A DNA stretch of 64,000 nucleotides from Sitta carolinensis (Eukaryota > Chordata > Aves > Passeriformes > Sittidae). Location: positions 17,684,001 through 17,748,000 of the forward strand of contig CM063288.1 of assembly GCA_032173965.1 (NCBI GenBank). Reading direction: 5' to 3'. Positions 26,501 to 41,055 of the stretch are shown here, piece after piece (the stretch's first letter is position 1; the number at the start of each line of letters is the position of its first letter). Position numbers and translations under genes: made by a program. The notes under the pieces are model-generated. The model made no database searches, was not told the DNA's origin, and was given only the letters and a program-made list of their open reading frames with translations.

Positions 26501-29500
26501 TATAAGCTATTACACTTAAACAGCATTTAGAGACAGCTCTCAAAATTACACACTTATTTTTACTCTAAATTAAGCAAAACAAAAATCTGATTTTGGTAGT
26601 TCTGTGTTAAAAAAATAAAAATGTCTATAATATTCCAAATATGAATAACTTACAGGCACAAACAGCTTCACCAGGATTGTATTGCAGCCTTATAAACCTA
26701 CTGTAAGTGACAGATCAACATTTTCAAGCAGGGACAAAGTGAATCCATTAGATGAAATACTGCCATCATTACCTATTTTTAGCACTAATAATAAATACAG
26801 TCATTATGATGATGAATAACTAATGAAATGGCAGGCCCAGGAAACGGTGTTGTAAAGCTTTCAAGAAATTAAAGTCAGATCCTGGAACTGTAGGTATTAC
26901 CAGTCTATGTCTTATTTACCTTCTGACTTCAGTAGAACTTTTCAAGTAGAGCATATGCTGAAGCTCACTGTAAAACAAAGGTAACAAGATAGAAAAAGAA
27001 AAACAATACAGTAGACATCATACCACGTTACAATCCAGTCTAAATAATATAGGACACAGAGAACATACAATAATTCTTGCTAGGAGGAATTGCCACAGAC
27101 CCTATTGTTTTATTATTACACAGAACTAAAATATGTTCCACAATTAGAAACACTTCAAATAATTCTTTAAGAGAGGGGAGCCTTGCACTGCCCAACCCTC
27201 TCCCTCCCCAAGACTTGCTAAATTCTATTTATATTTCTAATCAGGCATTAGGTAGATATCATAAAATTTGATAAATGGAACATACTTTGCACTGATTAAA
27301 TGATCAACAAAATGGAATTAGTATGCTTTCATTTACCATGTCAGCACAGTGACTAAAAGCACTGAAGATACACTCTTATTCCTACCTTAAAAAAAAAAAC
27401 AAAACAAAAAACAAACAAAAACCCCCCCAACCATATTAACCATTTCTGAATTTTGAGGAATTTTCAAAAGTCACTCTCCAGAAATTGACTATTCTGGAGA
27501 CAGGGCAGACTTGGAAATTTTTTGAGATACAACCTTACACCTTTTTTGTGGTTTCTTAAATTTCTAATTTTTTTTTAAATACATGCCTGAATATCTGAAA
27601 GGCACCAGAATATTTGCCTCAATCATAGATACCTAATTTTTAAGAGAAGATTAAATAGAGAATCAAGACAAATAGTTTAAGCGTTCAAAGTCTTAGCAAT
27701 ATGTTAATCTTCAAACTATGATTTTATAAACTACCTGTTTTCAAGAGATCTGCTTCCAAATCTTTTTTTCATAGGAGGCATTTCATTTTCCAGTCAGGTT
27801 TAAAGTTAATTCCTGGTTCTAGCACTATTCACTTTTTTTTTACTTTGAACAGCAAGCTTTAATGTTATTTATGGGATGCGTCATCTCAGGAGCGCATACA
27901 ATAGCAATTCATTGGACAATGAAATGTTTAAAATGGTCTAATTGTTCTACTAAACATATAAGGGGAGTTATTTAGTTTTAATACTTCTGAAAAATATAGG
28001 TATTATTAAAATTAGAAAGCATTACGTGCACCTCTAAACAGAATTAATTTAGAGAAACAAATGAACTGAACATTTAGAATTTTTAGATGCCAATTTTTTA
28101 TTTCATAATTTATAGGTGTATATATAATTGCTCCAGTAATTTTTTGTTTGCTGTCTCTATCTATCCCTGAAATGAAAATGCTTTGGGTAGCATATATCTC
28201 AATATGTTAACCTGAAGTATGAATGAATGCCATCTCAGACCTAATACCATTACCTAATACATTGTATACATTTAGCAAGTTTCACTGGTGTCACTGCCTT
28301 TTCCCAAACATAAATATTATCATAAATCAGAATGGCATCCCTCCAAACTTAACTTGTTTTTAAACAATTCCATTGCACATGTATCTTCAAGCCTGAATCA
28401 CGTAAACATCGATAGTCTCAAATTTGCTTACCTTTTGCACTTAAGCAGTGCTCAGATGAGTAGGAAGGTGGGTGTAAAGGGTGGGTAAACCTGGCTATCT
28501 CTCAAGTGACATTTTCTTAGTTAAATGGAACACAGATGCCTTCATCTCACTCTAAAATCAAGGTCAGGCACATTAAGAGCAATGTGATACCCTTTTGCTT
28601 GAAGGTCTACCTCTCTGATCCAGGCAAAATATTAAAGACATTTTGTGCTATGCAGCTGGTAGAAAGGAACTCAGAAAACTTTTTGTGTAGTGGTGGTAAG
28701 ATGTCTTGTCTATGGAAGGTCTTGTAAAGATGTGTGGACTCTATAAGATGTCAGGGATAAAAATAACATCTTTAGTGCTGTCCTCATTTTACTAAGACAT
28801 GTTTTTAAATTTCTTGGGCCTTCTTGGACTTCTGAAGAGCTTTAAATGGAGGCTTGGGAGCATCCAGCCTCAGAACAAACCAGTTTACTAGACTCCTTGC
28901 TCGGTGCTGCATTACACATTCACACATCTAACAGGATCTGATTTCAATTTCCAATATCGGAAAATTATATAGGGGTAGATGGCATGTATGTTCCATAAAC
29001 AATGAAATGTTAGTAGGACAGTCATGGGAAAATGGATGTGTTTTAGCATATTTTACTTTTAATATCTTCCTAACTACAAAAACATAAGCCATGAATTTAT
29101 ATCGAAACAAAATAACAATGCAACACGTCATTAGATAAGAAAAATACATCTAGATGTTGCATCCAGTCTTGTCTGTGCATTATGTATTCCAAGGGAACAT
29201 TGAATGAAACAATCTCAAATTGCTAAATAACTTTTGAAGAAACAGTTGTTTTGTTCCATCAAAGTGTGAATGGAGATAGCTTGAAGAATGTCACAAAGAG
29301 AGAAACAAGGGCTAATATAAATCACAATGAAAGTGAACTCAGAAAGAAAATATTTGAAAGGACAGAATGGAGAATTCCTATTTGAATTATTAGTTAGGAT
29401 TTGGAATTTTTCATTATTTCTGTAATTGTTTTCTTATTCTTGAATGATAACCATCTGGAACTGGTTAAGATTATTATTTCCCTTTTTCCTTGCTACTTCA

Positions 29501-32500
29501 TCTACACTAAAAGCAAATGTCAAGATGAAAATGCCGTAGCACCCACAGGGTTAAAAGAAATTATTTATATTCTCCTTTTTTCTTTCCATGGATTATGTCT
29601 TTCCTGGGGTGAATTTCTCATGAAGATTCTTATTTGGGGCTACAGAAGTTTTGTCCCGAGCATGCACAATCTCTTGTATACTAAACTCATAATGTATCAG
29701 GTAGAACAAAATCAATTGAATGTGCAAATTCCTTAAATAATAGCAAATGGAGCAAATTGAATTTCAAAGGGAAAAAACAGTGAACCTGAAAAGCAGTGGT
29801 ACGAAGGTCATCAGCAGAATTAACAAAAAATCTGGCAAAGTTACAGTTAGGCAGTCAGTAATACTCTATTGATCAGACTTTCTCAATCAATGATGCTGTG
29901 CCTAGATTATTGATGCAAAGGTATTAAACAAAATTTTATTTCAGCTAACTTGTTGGCTCAGATGTCAACTGAAAGTCATTTCCCCAGTCAATCAAAGGTA
30001 TGATAAATCTAAGAGTTAGTTCTTCAACACCTTCATATATCTTCTACTTCCCAAAGATATAATGAGCTTTGAAATGGCAATATTTAAAAGAATATTTTAA
30101 CTAGAAAAAGCAAAGACACAGCATTTTCATAAAACACAGAGAACCAAAGCACAGACTAAGTAGGGAATAGGAAGAAAGAGATACTTCATGTGACAACTGG
30201 CAGGTTGCATCAGATAACATCAAAATCCAAATCTGTATCTACAGGTGGCTCATAAAAAAAAAAAAAAATCCTCTTAAGGTTGACTCATTCATGTCACATG
30301 TCTTCCACTCACATGACAGTCTCTGCTAAAGAAAGACTAAGAGCAAAGCAGGTGCTTACTTCAGAATAAAGGAAAGCCCTTGAGCACCCATCCATCCTGC
30401 AGTTGGTTATGTTGTTTTTGTTCCCAAAAGCTTGTATTTCAGTAAACACAGTACATAGTCTGAAAAGGGAAGCAATATACAGTCTAGGACAATGCACAAG
30501 TTCATTGTAATGCACATATTCATCAGTAAAAAGAATTCTCACAAGGTATGTTCATCACAGCAGTGCCAAAATTCAGTGGCAATGCCTGTGAGATTTGGAT
30601 TTCACTGAAGCTCCTTGTTTCACAATCTTGTGTTCAACACAAAATGAATTTAAATAAAAATTAACAAATATATATCTCTGGGAAATCCAGAGAAAGTTGT
30701 GCACTTGCAACATAGTTGCTCTATTTGACTTATCTTTCAGTCAGAATTGACGAAACCATTAGCTGTAGCAAACTAAAAAGAGCTGAAGAGTACTAAGAAA
30801 GTGTGTGTGTTTTTTGCAGGGTTTGTTAGCTTATGAAAGATGTAATTGACTTCAATGACCTTAAACCAAATTCAATGTAATATAAGGATCAAAAGAACTC
30901 TTTTATCAAAGAGAATACAACAAAGTTTTATTTTATACTCCTTTATTCTTTCATTATCAAAGTGAACAGATTTAGAGTATATAAATTATATCAGAGAGAA
31001 TTCAGAAATATTAAATTGTAAACCAAAATTTACATCCTAAAAAATAAAATTTGTTTATAAAGGAAGAAAAAAAAAAAAAAAACAGAAAGAGAAAAGGCTT
31101 TAAGGAATTGGGAAAAAAATATAAAAAGGAAAGTATGAGATAAAGACACTTGAGAAATCATTTGAAAATATTTTCTGTCAACAGAAGTGTGATACATTTC
31201 TATGAGTTCTCTGAATTTTATCTTACATGGTAAAATCCTAAAGATCTTTTTAGGAAAAAAATATATTTGCATGCCTTGAAACCAAATCATTAGAACCTAC
31301 TTTGATCCTGCTTTATTTGTATTCTTCCTTTCTCTTTCATCAACTTACATATAAGTACATTCTGGGAGCAAAAATTTATCTACAACCATTACAAAACTAC
31401 ATCAGCAAGCAAAAATGTGCCATAAATTAATTTAGATTTTATTGAATTATTTAGGGGTGAAATCCTCTATTTTTAATTAATTGCTTCTATGTTGTCAATT
31501 TGTTTAAAAATAGACAAAAGGAAGACTGAAAACTCTTCAGTTTTCAGGAATACTGTGTCAAGACAAATCAAAATGAATATCAGGTCTGTAACCGTAACTT
31601 GAGCACAGAATTGAAGTAGAATATAGAGATATCTACACAACATAGGTAGTGTCTGCTTCTGGAGTTGAAGTAGACTTTTTCCTATCTGGGTATCCGATCA
31701 CACCAATCTCGTTTATGAATCCATCCCCTAATTCCTGCTTCATTCTATGTAGTTATCAGTCATAAGGGGTTTTTCTTCCTCCTGCAGAGATACAGGCTTC
31801 CTCTGATCAGCCCATGGTACAAGCCTGCCCCTCTCAGAACTTCCTCTTGATCCCCAGTTCCAGATCTTCCTCTATAGACCTCCACCTGCAAGGATTCCTA
31901 GAAATACCTCCAACCAGCTCAGAAGCTGGGGTGTGGTGTTCGTAACACAATTACCAGTCTACCAATTTTCACTCAATGTCTTTGTTTTGCCTCTTAACTT
32001 GGAAACATATACAATTATTCTTTCATCATTTTTTGGTACCTTATCTGGTTTGTACAGTACCTGCCATAATGAATGACAGGCTTGTAATCAAGCTATCAGA
32101 AAAAATGATAATAAAAATAATAAATGTATATAGATTGTTCCACTTAGAGCTGCCTTTTTTTTGCCTTCATGAATGAGTAGCCAAGTAGCTCAGTGTTACT
32201 TAGTTGATCTCGCTTTTGATGATAGTAGTTAGTATTTCCTAACTTCAGGTCCAAAGAAAACCCAACTGGATAGTCAGAAGCAGTAAATTATCCAGTAAAG
32301 ACCTTAACAAGATTAAAATACAATGCTAAAGATCCAATTACTATTTTTATAATTCCCAGTTACCTCCCAGGTAGTATGATCACTTTATTTTTCAAAACTA
32401 ACTATGGTTCTTACTCCCTATGGTTTTTATTCTCTACCCTCTACTGTGCTTCTACTGCTACAAAATTTTAGGGACCATTGTGGCAAATGAATATCCAAAC

Positions 32501-35500
32501 TTTTTTGTCCTATTTCTTAAAATTATGTTTTTAAATCTGTTCCTGCTGTCATATTATTGGCTTCTTCTTCTACTACTATGACAAATATTTATGAAATATA
32601 AACACTTTTGTTTTCTGTTTCAGATTACTGGATGCTTTCCTCATTCCCACCACTAGTTTTGCAGTAAATATTCTCCCTCCACTGTTTTTCTGGATCACTG
32701 AAAGTCACATTGGCTGGACAAGAATAATCAAAGAAACCTCATGCAAAGATTTTTTTCATATTTTGTGTCTTAGCCTTTGTAAGTCTGACAAATGCCTCAC
32801 AGGAGAAAAGGAGCCTTGTTCTTCCTCTGTTTAATTTATTTTTCCTTAAATAAGAATTTGAAAACCAATTCTTTGCTGATCAAAACATATGTAAGTACTC
32901 TTTTGTATACTTAAACAGTATTTAAGCAGCGACAGCTTCTCTGCTACTGCTACAAGCAGCTTTCTTCCAGTGGTAATTACATTGTTGCTATGTTTTTTTT
33001 CACCTTTACACAGTTGTAAACTTGAAGTAACTTCAGTGAAGCATAGAATGAGGATGGGGGGTGGTGGTGGTGGGGAAATCTGTGTAGTGTATCTGTTTGC
33101 GATTAGCCATCATGTTTCCATATGTTGTAGTCCTGCTTGAAAATTCAAGCGGTCTAGGGAAATCTGATCAGCACTGTAATTATGGCCTACTTGGATCAAG
33201 TCAGTCAAATAATGTCAAAAACAATTATTTTCTTTTCCAAAGGGCACAACAAGTTTGGGAACACACAAGAGAAAATGCAGATCTCAATATGTTAACAGTT
33301 TATCAACCAATCTCGGGGTATTCATTCTTTGATTCTTGTAAAATGAACAATGATGAGACTTGAAAATTTTTTGATGTATTTTCATTAACATCATTGTTGT
33401 CCTTTTTTTAATATAGGGCCTACACTATTATGATATGATGCTTTGCAATAGATCACCTTTCTAAATTGGTCCACTGGCTGAAAGAAAAGTTAGGAATAAG
33501 GAGAAATGGGTTGTGTTATTAAAATACTGCAGATTTCAGAGGCACCAAGTTTGATGGGATTTTAAAGTGTTTGGTATTTAAAAAAAAAAAAAAAAGAAAA
33601 AAAGAAAAGAAAATCTATGGAGTTTGAACTGAAGGTTACTGCCCAGGAAATTAAACCTGTTTGTTTCTATGTGCCTAGGATCAGACACTCAATCACATGC
33701 CAGATTGTCAGACAACTAACTATGAATATTTTGTGCCAAGTGCATTCTGTTGCCTTGTCATTTGGAAGGGAGATTTTCTGAAGAAGTTAAGAGTTTTTAA
33801 CCTGAGCAAGCCTTAAAGCAAGAATTGAACCAAGAATAAATCAAGATGCTAAATATTCCTTTAACAAACATGGCATAGTTTTCCAAACGTCTTCAGAGAT
33901 CAAGTATTAAACACAGAATAATTTGTTAATAAAGTATTTTCATTGAATACACATTCACATATTTTTCCAGCTGAAAATTCTTAGATATTCTGAAGGAAAT
34001 TTAAATGAAAACTTATGAACTTAAAATTCTGTTTTGCAAAATCATCAACAGTCTTGATAAAACTACTAAAGTGAAACTCCTGAATCTGACATTCACTGCA
34101 GCAGCTTTCCGATAAAACAGAGTTCACAAGATGCTGAAGACAGACCTATACAGTATGTTAATAGTGAACCTGACAGGGTAAATACCATTTTAGCATTTCA
34201 GGTTTTTAATAAAATCTGTTGCCTTTTATCAATTCAGATTATAATTAATCAAACTAATTGTCATAAAAAAACGCTGTTGAGATCATGATTAACATGAAAA
34301 AAAAAATTAAAACAGTAATTTCTGTTGGGTATTACTTTTTTACATATATAAGAAAGCCTTTTGAGAAAAGGAAGGCACTGTTAAACGACACCATATTTTT
34401 CAGTATGTACAATAAAGTTAGGGAAGTCATCTGCTGTTGTGTGATTACTTGAGCTTCTTCATTGAAATAAAGGATAAGGAATACCAATTCAAGTGACCCA
34501 AATAATATTTTATATTTTCACCTCTAAGACCCATTGCAGACCTCTGTTCTGTCTTTAATATATTATATTTGCCTTCTTGTTTTAAGAATCACACCAATTC
34601 TGTATGTTTTTCCCCAAACTATCTTTATGACACCTTCGTTGAAACACTTTAATCTAAAACTAGCAAAAGTTCTGATTCCTGATATTACTCAAGAAATTTA
34701 ACTTCATGTTTCTTACAAGATTTTAAATAAATAAGAATTAGACATAGTTTACTTTAAAAATTGAATGCAAGTTTTTATAGTTTGAGTGTGAATAGATATA
34801 TTTATGTTCACAGAGGAGAATGTGGTATATTTCAACATGTAAATGCATTGATTTCAGTAAGTTTTCATACACAAGTATCAATAGGTAAGATATCAATACA
34901 CCGATGCATATTTAATTGATTTTCTGTTATACTATGCTACCACCTTTACAGATCGCTTGTCATCTTAGTCAGTAAAATCTTTAGAATAGAGACTAAGTCC
35001 TTATATGCCTACGCATTTCTCTGGGCAATTAGACCATGACCCTTTACAGAGATCACTGAGAATTACTATTCTCAGAAAAAAGTATACTTTTTATGCATTT
35101 TTGCCTTAAATCACTCATCTGTTTCCAAGAGTTTATGTGCATTTAATAGTTTAATTCTACACATAAAATTTGATACAGGTATTTTAAAAGGCTTATGTAC
35201 CACACATTTCTACATATTTTTCTACCAGAACAGAAACATTTACTGTCTCTGGTATAACTACATGTATACATGATACAAGGGCATTATTGTACCTGGAAGG
35301 TCAGATTTTCAAATTTTCTTGCCATGAAAATGGTTGCTTTTAGAGCCAGCTGTCATAGAAACACTTGTTTATCTTGAGAAACTTGGCAAAAGAAAAAAAA
35401 TCAATGCACAAAATTTTATGAATTCTAGCGATAGGGTGAAAGACATTGTAGCATCACATGGTGACCATAGGATCTCATTAAAGGCATCATCTGACAAGCT

Positions 35501-38500
35501 TCTGCAGTCATGCTCTACCCATTTAAACTTTATACAAGATAAATGTCTTATCCTGTTAGAGAAAATGCTGCTCTGAAAGTTGGGTGACGATACTGAAGAC
35601 TACAATATCATTATATGGCACATTCCCAGTGGAATGTAAATAGTTGTAATAGAATCTATTATTAAACACTCACTTAACTATTTAATTACTTGATTCATGT
35701 TTTGACATATTTCTTAGCATGTAACTTCCGTGAAGAAAGAGCTATGCATTTGTGATCCTGCAGAAATCTCACAACAAAGTCACGGATAGAACTATCTGCA
35801 GCTGTCTCTTAGCCTATATTCAGACTGCCATTTTCTAAGAGAAATTTAGGATAATTTCATTATTTCTTTTAAGTTTAATTACTAACGATGAATGGTCCAA
35901 GTAATCATAACTGTTAGCTGACAATGATGAATGTCTCTGTCATTTCAAAAAGCTTTTTTATTATTGACCAGGAGATCACATTGATTCTTAAATATAAGGT
36001 CAGTTCAACTGCATCCTGTAAAGCACTAAGAATTCTAAAAATGTGATATGAAAAATAATATTTACTAAATGAACAATAACATGAAACATGAAAAGAAAAT
36101 ATTTTACCCATTTAATTTAGATTACCTGCATATTATAATGACTATCGATTGTCCACCTATGGGCCCTAGACTAGAGTTTCCTATTGTCACACCAACAAAG
36201 AAACTCAAGCTTTCTTGGAAAGACTGGTGAGACTGAGTACACTCTTTGTGCATGATTTGCAAAAGCACAAGTGAAGTTCCATGCTTAAGACATTACCTGA
36301 TATTAAGACAATACCTGATCTATGAAGAGTCATAGAGTATCTCTGTTGCAAAATTTTAGAGTTCATCTAGAAGAATTTGCTCTAGGTCACTGATAAGTGT
36401 GGAGAAAAAAAGAAAGAAGAAGAAAAGACAAGACAAAGGAGGCGAGGCGAGGAGAGGAAGAGTAACACTAAGAAAAGCCTTCTGAAATGTGCAGTAAGAT
36501 TCAGAAAGTGCTTTAATTTTTGTTAGAAGCTTTATGGTTAGAGCACACTCTGACATTAAAAATGCATAACAATAAAACATAAAACCATTTCCTTATTGCT
36601 GGCATTTATGCAAAACCACTTACAACCATTCAAAATATTAATATCCTTTCCTACCTAGCAATTAATGCTGCTCTATGGATTCAGTACTCCATGCACTAGA
36701 AAACAGCATTGCCACTATGCACAGTGACCCACTGTACTTAATTACACAACAAAGCTCTTGATTTTAAGTCACAGAAATGAAAAGTCAGGGTTAGGTTATT
36801 ACACTATAATCAAGTCAAAATCCATAGACAATTTCAATGTATGTACCATGTACGCTAGAGAGCAATTTGGAAAGTAAGAGACACATTTCTTGAAATTATG
36901 CCATGATGAATTTTACTACTCATTTTTACTAAGTAGATTATTAGTAGCAAAATTGTTATGCAAGTTTGAAAAAAACAGACACAATAAGCATGTGCTCTCA
37001 ATTGTCTGCACTGAAGAATATGTACACACTGGTTTTGTTTTCCCGTGTGCTACTTTACTGACTTTTAGGCCTCATTCCCTCATTTTCACTTTCACTTTCA
37101 CAGAGATAGTTTCTTAGGAAGATCAGTGGACAATTATGCAGTCAAAGAATAACCAAATAAACAGACTGCCTTCCTCTTTAAGCCTCTTCACAAAATGGAA
37201 TACAAGATTACTCTTGGCTTTATTGCCAAGCATGCCCAATAGAAATGTTATGGGTATTGTGCAGGCACAGATTCCTCTGAGTTTAAATTTGACTGCATTT
37301 TTTTACAGCAGAAACCCAAAGCTTCAGTATCCTAGTAGAGTAATGGAACTAAGACATTGTAATCTTGCAGAACACCAGAGTGTGGCTTTAAGAGTCATAC
37401 TAATTGTTTTTTTCAGCAAATTTCAGCTGTTTTAAGAAGAGGCAAACTAAAAAAAAGTTTGGCTTCATTTCAACAATGTTTTAAGTCATGCCTTGTAGCC
37501 AAATTCTGCTCCCAGTTCCGTAAACACAGATGTACCTGGATTCAGGTATGGAATTTGCACCATATTTTTTATGGCAGTCTTTCAGTCGCAGTTTCACATG
37601 ACCCTGTCAATACAATAGTTTAGTCATTCCACCTGACCTTCCTGCTTTATTCTGCCATCAACTCCAGTCCATGATTTACAAGATGTATCATCATGTATGA
37701 CATTGGAAAACTTTTAATTGGCAAGTCTTCTGCTTCGTTTAAAGACATCTGGAAAATGAAGCCTCTCTATACCTGTACACTTCCATTGTTTGAATCACAC
37801 ACTTTACAAGGTAAAATATTTATTAACACAAGCATTTCAGCTGACTCAGTTTCAACTGAATAATGTAATTCAGACTCCATGGATAACAAATGAGTGATAT
37901 CCACATGAAATAGGGCAAGAACAAAAGATCCTGGCTCATTCTATCAACACGAAAAACAAACAGTTAAAACCAGTTTTCTTAAACAGTTTGATTACTTTCC
38001 TTTTCATCTGATAGGGACAGTCCTGTGGAAGAACATCCATTTCTAATACAGCACATTGAATTATTCCATTTTCATCTGTCTTGAGGAGATTAACCAGAAA
38101 TATTTCCAAGTTTTACTATCAGTCAAATTTCCTCTTCTAAAATTGTTATAAAAAATTAGTCTTGTCATTGGAGGCGCAGCTGTACTGAGTACATGTTGCG
38201 CTGTATCTGCTCATAGATTGATCAAACATTCACTTAATATTTCACTCAGTAAGCACAGGCAGAATCTTCAGATCCAGAATACAGCTTCTAGAGACTGGAA
38301 CACTTCATGCTTACATCCAAGGATATATTTTGGGGTTTAATGTCCAGAAATATTTCCACTGTGTTTCTTAGACTTTAGCATGATTTCTTTGCAATATTCC
38401 ACCGAGACACACACATACTCTGCATTTGATGTTACAAAGTGCTATTCTCATGCATTGCAGCATCTTGCTCCCTAAGAGCTATGTCTGCCCTCATTTCCTG

Positions 38501-38640
38501 AATGGTTTAGCATCTTACTCTTGTTATTCGTGTATCTCTAATATCTGTATTTCAGAAAACATCAAAAAATAAATAAATTATTCACCAAAAAGTACTAGCT
38601 TCTTCATGTTGTATAAAATTACTACTGATAGCAAATTACT
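23530..38640. other. AT-rich, no supported gene
   Basis: About 15 kb with no splice-bounded frame that I trust. It contains homopolymer and simple tracts (A-rich near 27.39-27.42, 30.25, 31.07 and 33.58-33.61 kb; a GGT-rich patch near 33.06 kb). It could be intergenic DNA or a long intron. Confidence 0.5.
36401..36463 (+). repeat. polypurine tract (GA-rich)
   Basis: A run of about 60 bases that is nearly all A and G, including GAAAGAAGAAGAAAAGA and GAGGCGAGGCGAGGAGAGG. It is low complexity and could form triplex DNA. The Leu/Phe-rich minus-strand frame over it is an artefact. Confidence 0.85.
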
Positions 38641-38656
38641 ATGAATATTACTGGGT

Positions 38657-38944
38657 TTTATTTACTTAATCCTGAAGTAGCTGCTGATTCCATCCCTGTC
38701 CATCCCTGTAGTGGTGCTACAGGTGCTTCAGCAGTGACCAAATGATTCTCATGTCTTTCTTTAAATAACCTTGCCTGCAGAGATCCTGGAATTACTGTTT
38801 GAAGACCCCAAAGCAAACAATTATTCTCAAGAGACAGTTCTGATATGGGGTTATGTTTCAACATAACCTCTGACAAATGGTTGCTGTGAAATAAAGTACA
38901 TTGGGGTGCTGGGGGGGACTTGTTCTCCTTGGCCATTGACCATA
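38657..38944 (-). CDS. candidate terminal coding exon (unrecognised protein)
   Basis: The minus strand has a very good acceptor: a T-rich tract ending TATATTCTACAG just above 38944. One frame (2 nt, then codons) stays open for about 94 codons to TAA at 38660-38658; its peptide contains VMLKHNPISELSLENNC and GMESAATSGLSK. A second frame (phase 0) opens with YGQWPRRTSPPQHP and stops at 38860-38858. AATAAA on the minus strand (38662-38657) overlaps the distal stop; it would lie about 195 bases beyond the proximal stop, a normal 3' UTR length. Which frame is right depends on the exon before it. It may end the gene starting at 55.8 kb. I do not recognise the product. Confidence 0.4.
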
Positions 38945-39100
38945 CTGTAGAATATAAAGTTAGAAATTAAAAAATCCAAAATTTATATTTTTAAAGTTTT
39001 CTTCCTGTAGTTAAAAATACATTTATTAATATAATGATAAAAATATAATTAATCTTATTTTAAAATCTTGTTTTAGTAGCTGTCACTAATAACTTCCTAC

Positions 39101-39125
39101 CTTGCTTTTCAGAGCACATGTATTT
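39101..39125 (-). CDS. candidate 25-nt microexon
   Basis: Excellent acceptor (TTCTAATCTCACTTTCAG) above 39125 and a good donor, GCAAG|GTAGGA, below 39101 on the minus strand. Read as 1 nt plus eight codons it gives NTCALKSK and leaves phase 0, joining the proximal-stop reading of the next exon. Read from phase 0 it gives KYMCSEKQ with one base over, joining the long reading. Introns on both sides would be only 150-240 bases, which is short but seen in birds. The small size makes a chance match possible. Confidence 0.25.
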
Positions 39126-39365
39126 CTGAAAGTGAGATTAGAACTGCAACAGTTCTGAGGTTTTTGGGTCAATCAACAGTAGCATCTGGAGAACTGTCGA
39201 TTACTTAATGCTTGGGTCCCAAGCATGTACCCAAATTAATGACACACTCAAGGCTTCAAACTTGCTACTTTCCGTCTGGCTTTCCTTTGCTTCTGAGGAA
39301 CTCATCTCTATGAGGGAAGGGGGAAGAACACTGCAAAAATGCCAGTTTATCGGTGTTCCTGTTAC

Positions 39366-39395
39366 TTGTTTAAGTTCTGGTAGTGATCAAACTCT
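39366..39395 (-). CDS. candidate 30-nt microexon
   Basis: Strong acceptor (TTTTAAATTCTCAG) above 39395 and a weaker donor, AAACAA|GTAACA, below 39366 on the minus strand. The single open frame is 1 nt, nine codons (EFDHYQNLN) and 2 nt, which joins in phase to the 39125-39101 exon to make a Lys codon. Its identity is unknown and a chance match cannot be excluded. Confidence 0.2.
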
Positions 39396-39700
39396 CTGAG
39401 AATTTAAAATTAAAATATCAAACTACTAATTATGAACTTCAGAGCTACAGTCAATAGTTTTGCTCCTCTCCAGTTCGTTAGATCTCTAAAAAATCCATTA
39501 ATTCCTATAATGTTAAAATAAAAACTAATAAATAGAAAGTGCATAACACTTGAAAGATCACCAAGATAGCCAAAACCTACTTAAGAAAGAACTTAACCAC
39601 CTAATGTATGAGTGATGTAAATGCCCAGTCCCAAATCACACTAAGGTCTACATTGGCAAAAAAAACCCCAACAAATTAGAGAGCTTTAGATATATCAAGA

Positions 39701-39727
39701 AAACAAACAAACAAACAAACAAAAAAA
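39701..39727 (+). repeat. (AAAC)n microsatellite
   Basis: About six tandem AAAC units running into an A-rich end. Confidence 0.9.
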
Positions 39728-40961
39728 CCCAAAGGTTAAAATCATGTTAGCATTAAGAAGTAATTTAGGACAAATACATGAAGACTAGGTACTGCTGTTT
39801 ATTCTGATGCTATCAATAGTAGTAGCATCACAAAAAAATAAAATCAGGATTTTGTATTCTATTTAGAACAAGAAAACATAAAAGTACTGAACTGCAGAAA
39901 AATTGAATTCCCCCCACTAAATCAACAGTATATTATTCAGTTTGCTAGGACAATATATTCCAAACAAAATAAACTTTCATGACATTGAAATTAAAATGGT
40001 ACTTTAGATTTTATCCCACTGAAAATGAGAAATATTCAGGAGCAGTTGTGAAATGCCGTTTCATCAATTGTCTCAAATAAATGTTACATGTTTTCCTGTG
40101 TGCTACTTTGTAGAAAATGAAGTTGCATTCACAACCTAAAGAGCAATATGTAAAACTCTTTTTAGACTATGATCTTTGGGTAAAATAGGGCATTTCCCAC
40201 TTCCTAGAAACTGACACAATCTGGCAAGTATGGAATAGGCTTGTATAACTTTTTTTTTCTTTTGACTGATTTAGCTTGGTCTAAAAGAGTATTGAAGTTT
40301 TTTCCTGCTTCTCTCATCTTCATGAAACTCTCCCTGCATAATTTTCGGTATGCCGTGGTAGGAACTATTGCTCTATCACCTAAACTTGGAACAGATATTC
40401 TATTGTTAATTCTTTCTATAGCACCTTTCTTGGAAACAAAATATCATAGGAATGGGATTGCAATTTGCTCACAGTTCCAAATAATCCTTTTCACAGTTTG
40501 TGGAAAAAGTTGTATGGCAATAAAATTGGGATGCATGAATCAGTCTGTTCTCCCAACAAACTCTTTCCCAGTATTCACTGAACAGAAGGCAATTTTCCTA
40601 TTTTATTAATGTAATGCCAAGAAATCTTTTCCCATGGATAAATATTTGATCACTTTCCAATGGCAGAGTAGCAAGATTTTTCTATTCCTCTCCAATATTT
40701 GAGAGGAATACTACAATCTACCATATTTCTTCAGTTTTCATCCATCATCTTCTAAGATACCATGAAACAACCAGGGTATGGCGGCTTCTCTCAGGAATAT
40801 ATCAGTGTTATTAACCCCTGAGAAATTTGTTTAAAATTTCCCTTTTTCCTATAGGGCTAAGCCACACAAGTTCCTTACAGAAGATTTCTTCTTTCAAGAA
40901 GAATTTGATGTGTGACTTAGATTCAGGGTGAATAACCTCATAGAATATTACATGAAGTGCT

Positions 40962-41055
40962 CAAAACAAAACAAAACAAAAAACAAAAACAAAGTAAAAC
41001 AAAACAAACTCCACAAAAATTCAAAAACCAAAACAACCAAACAACCAAAACAAAT
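40962..41055 (+). repeat. (AAAAC)n-rich low-complexity tract
   Basis: About 95 bases composed almost only of A and C, with AAAAC and AAAAAC units. The Phe/Leu/Cys-rich minus-strand frame across it is compositional. Confidence 0.9.

Noticed and set aside
40241..40609. 122-codon plus-strand frame
   Set aside because: A hydrophobic, AT-driven composition with no supporting signal; likely chance.
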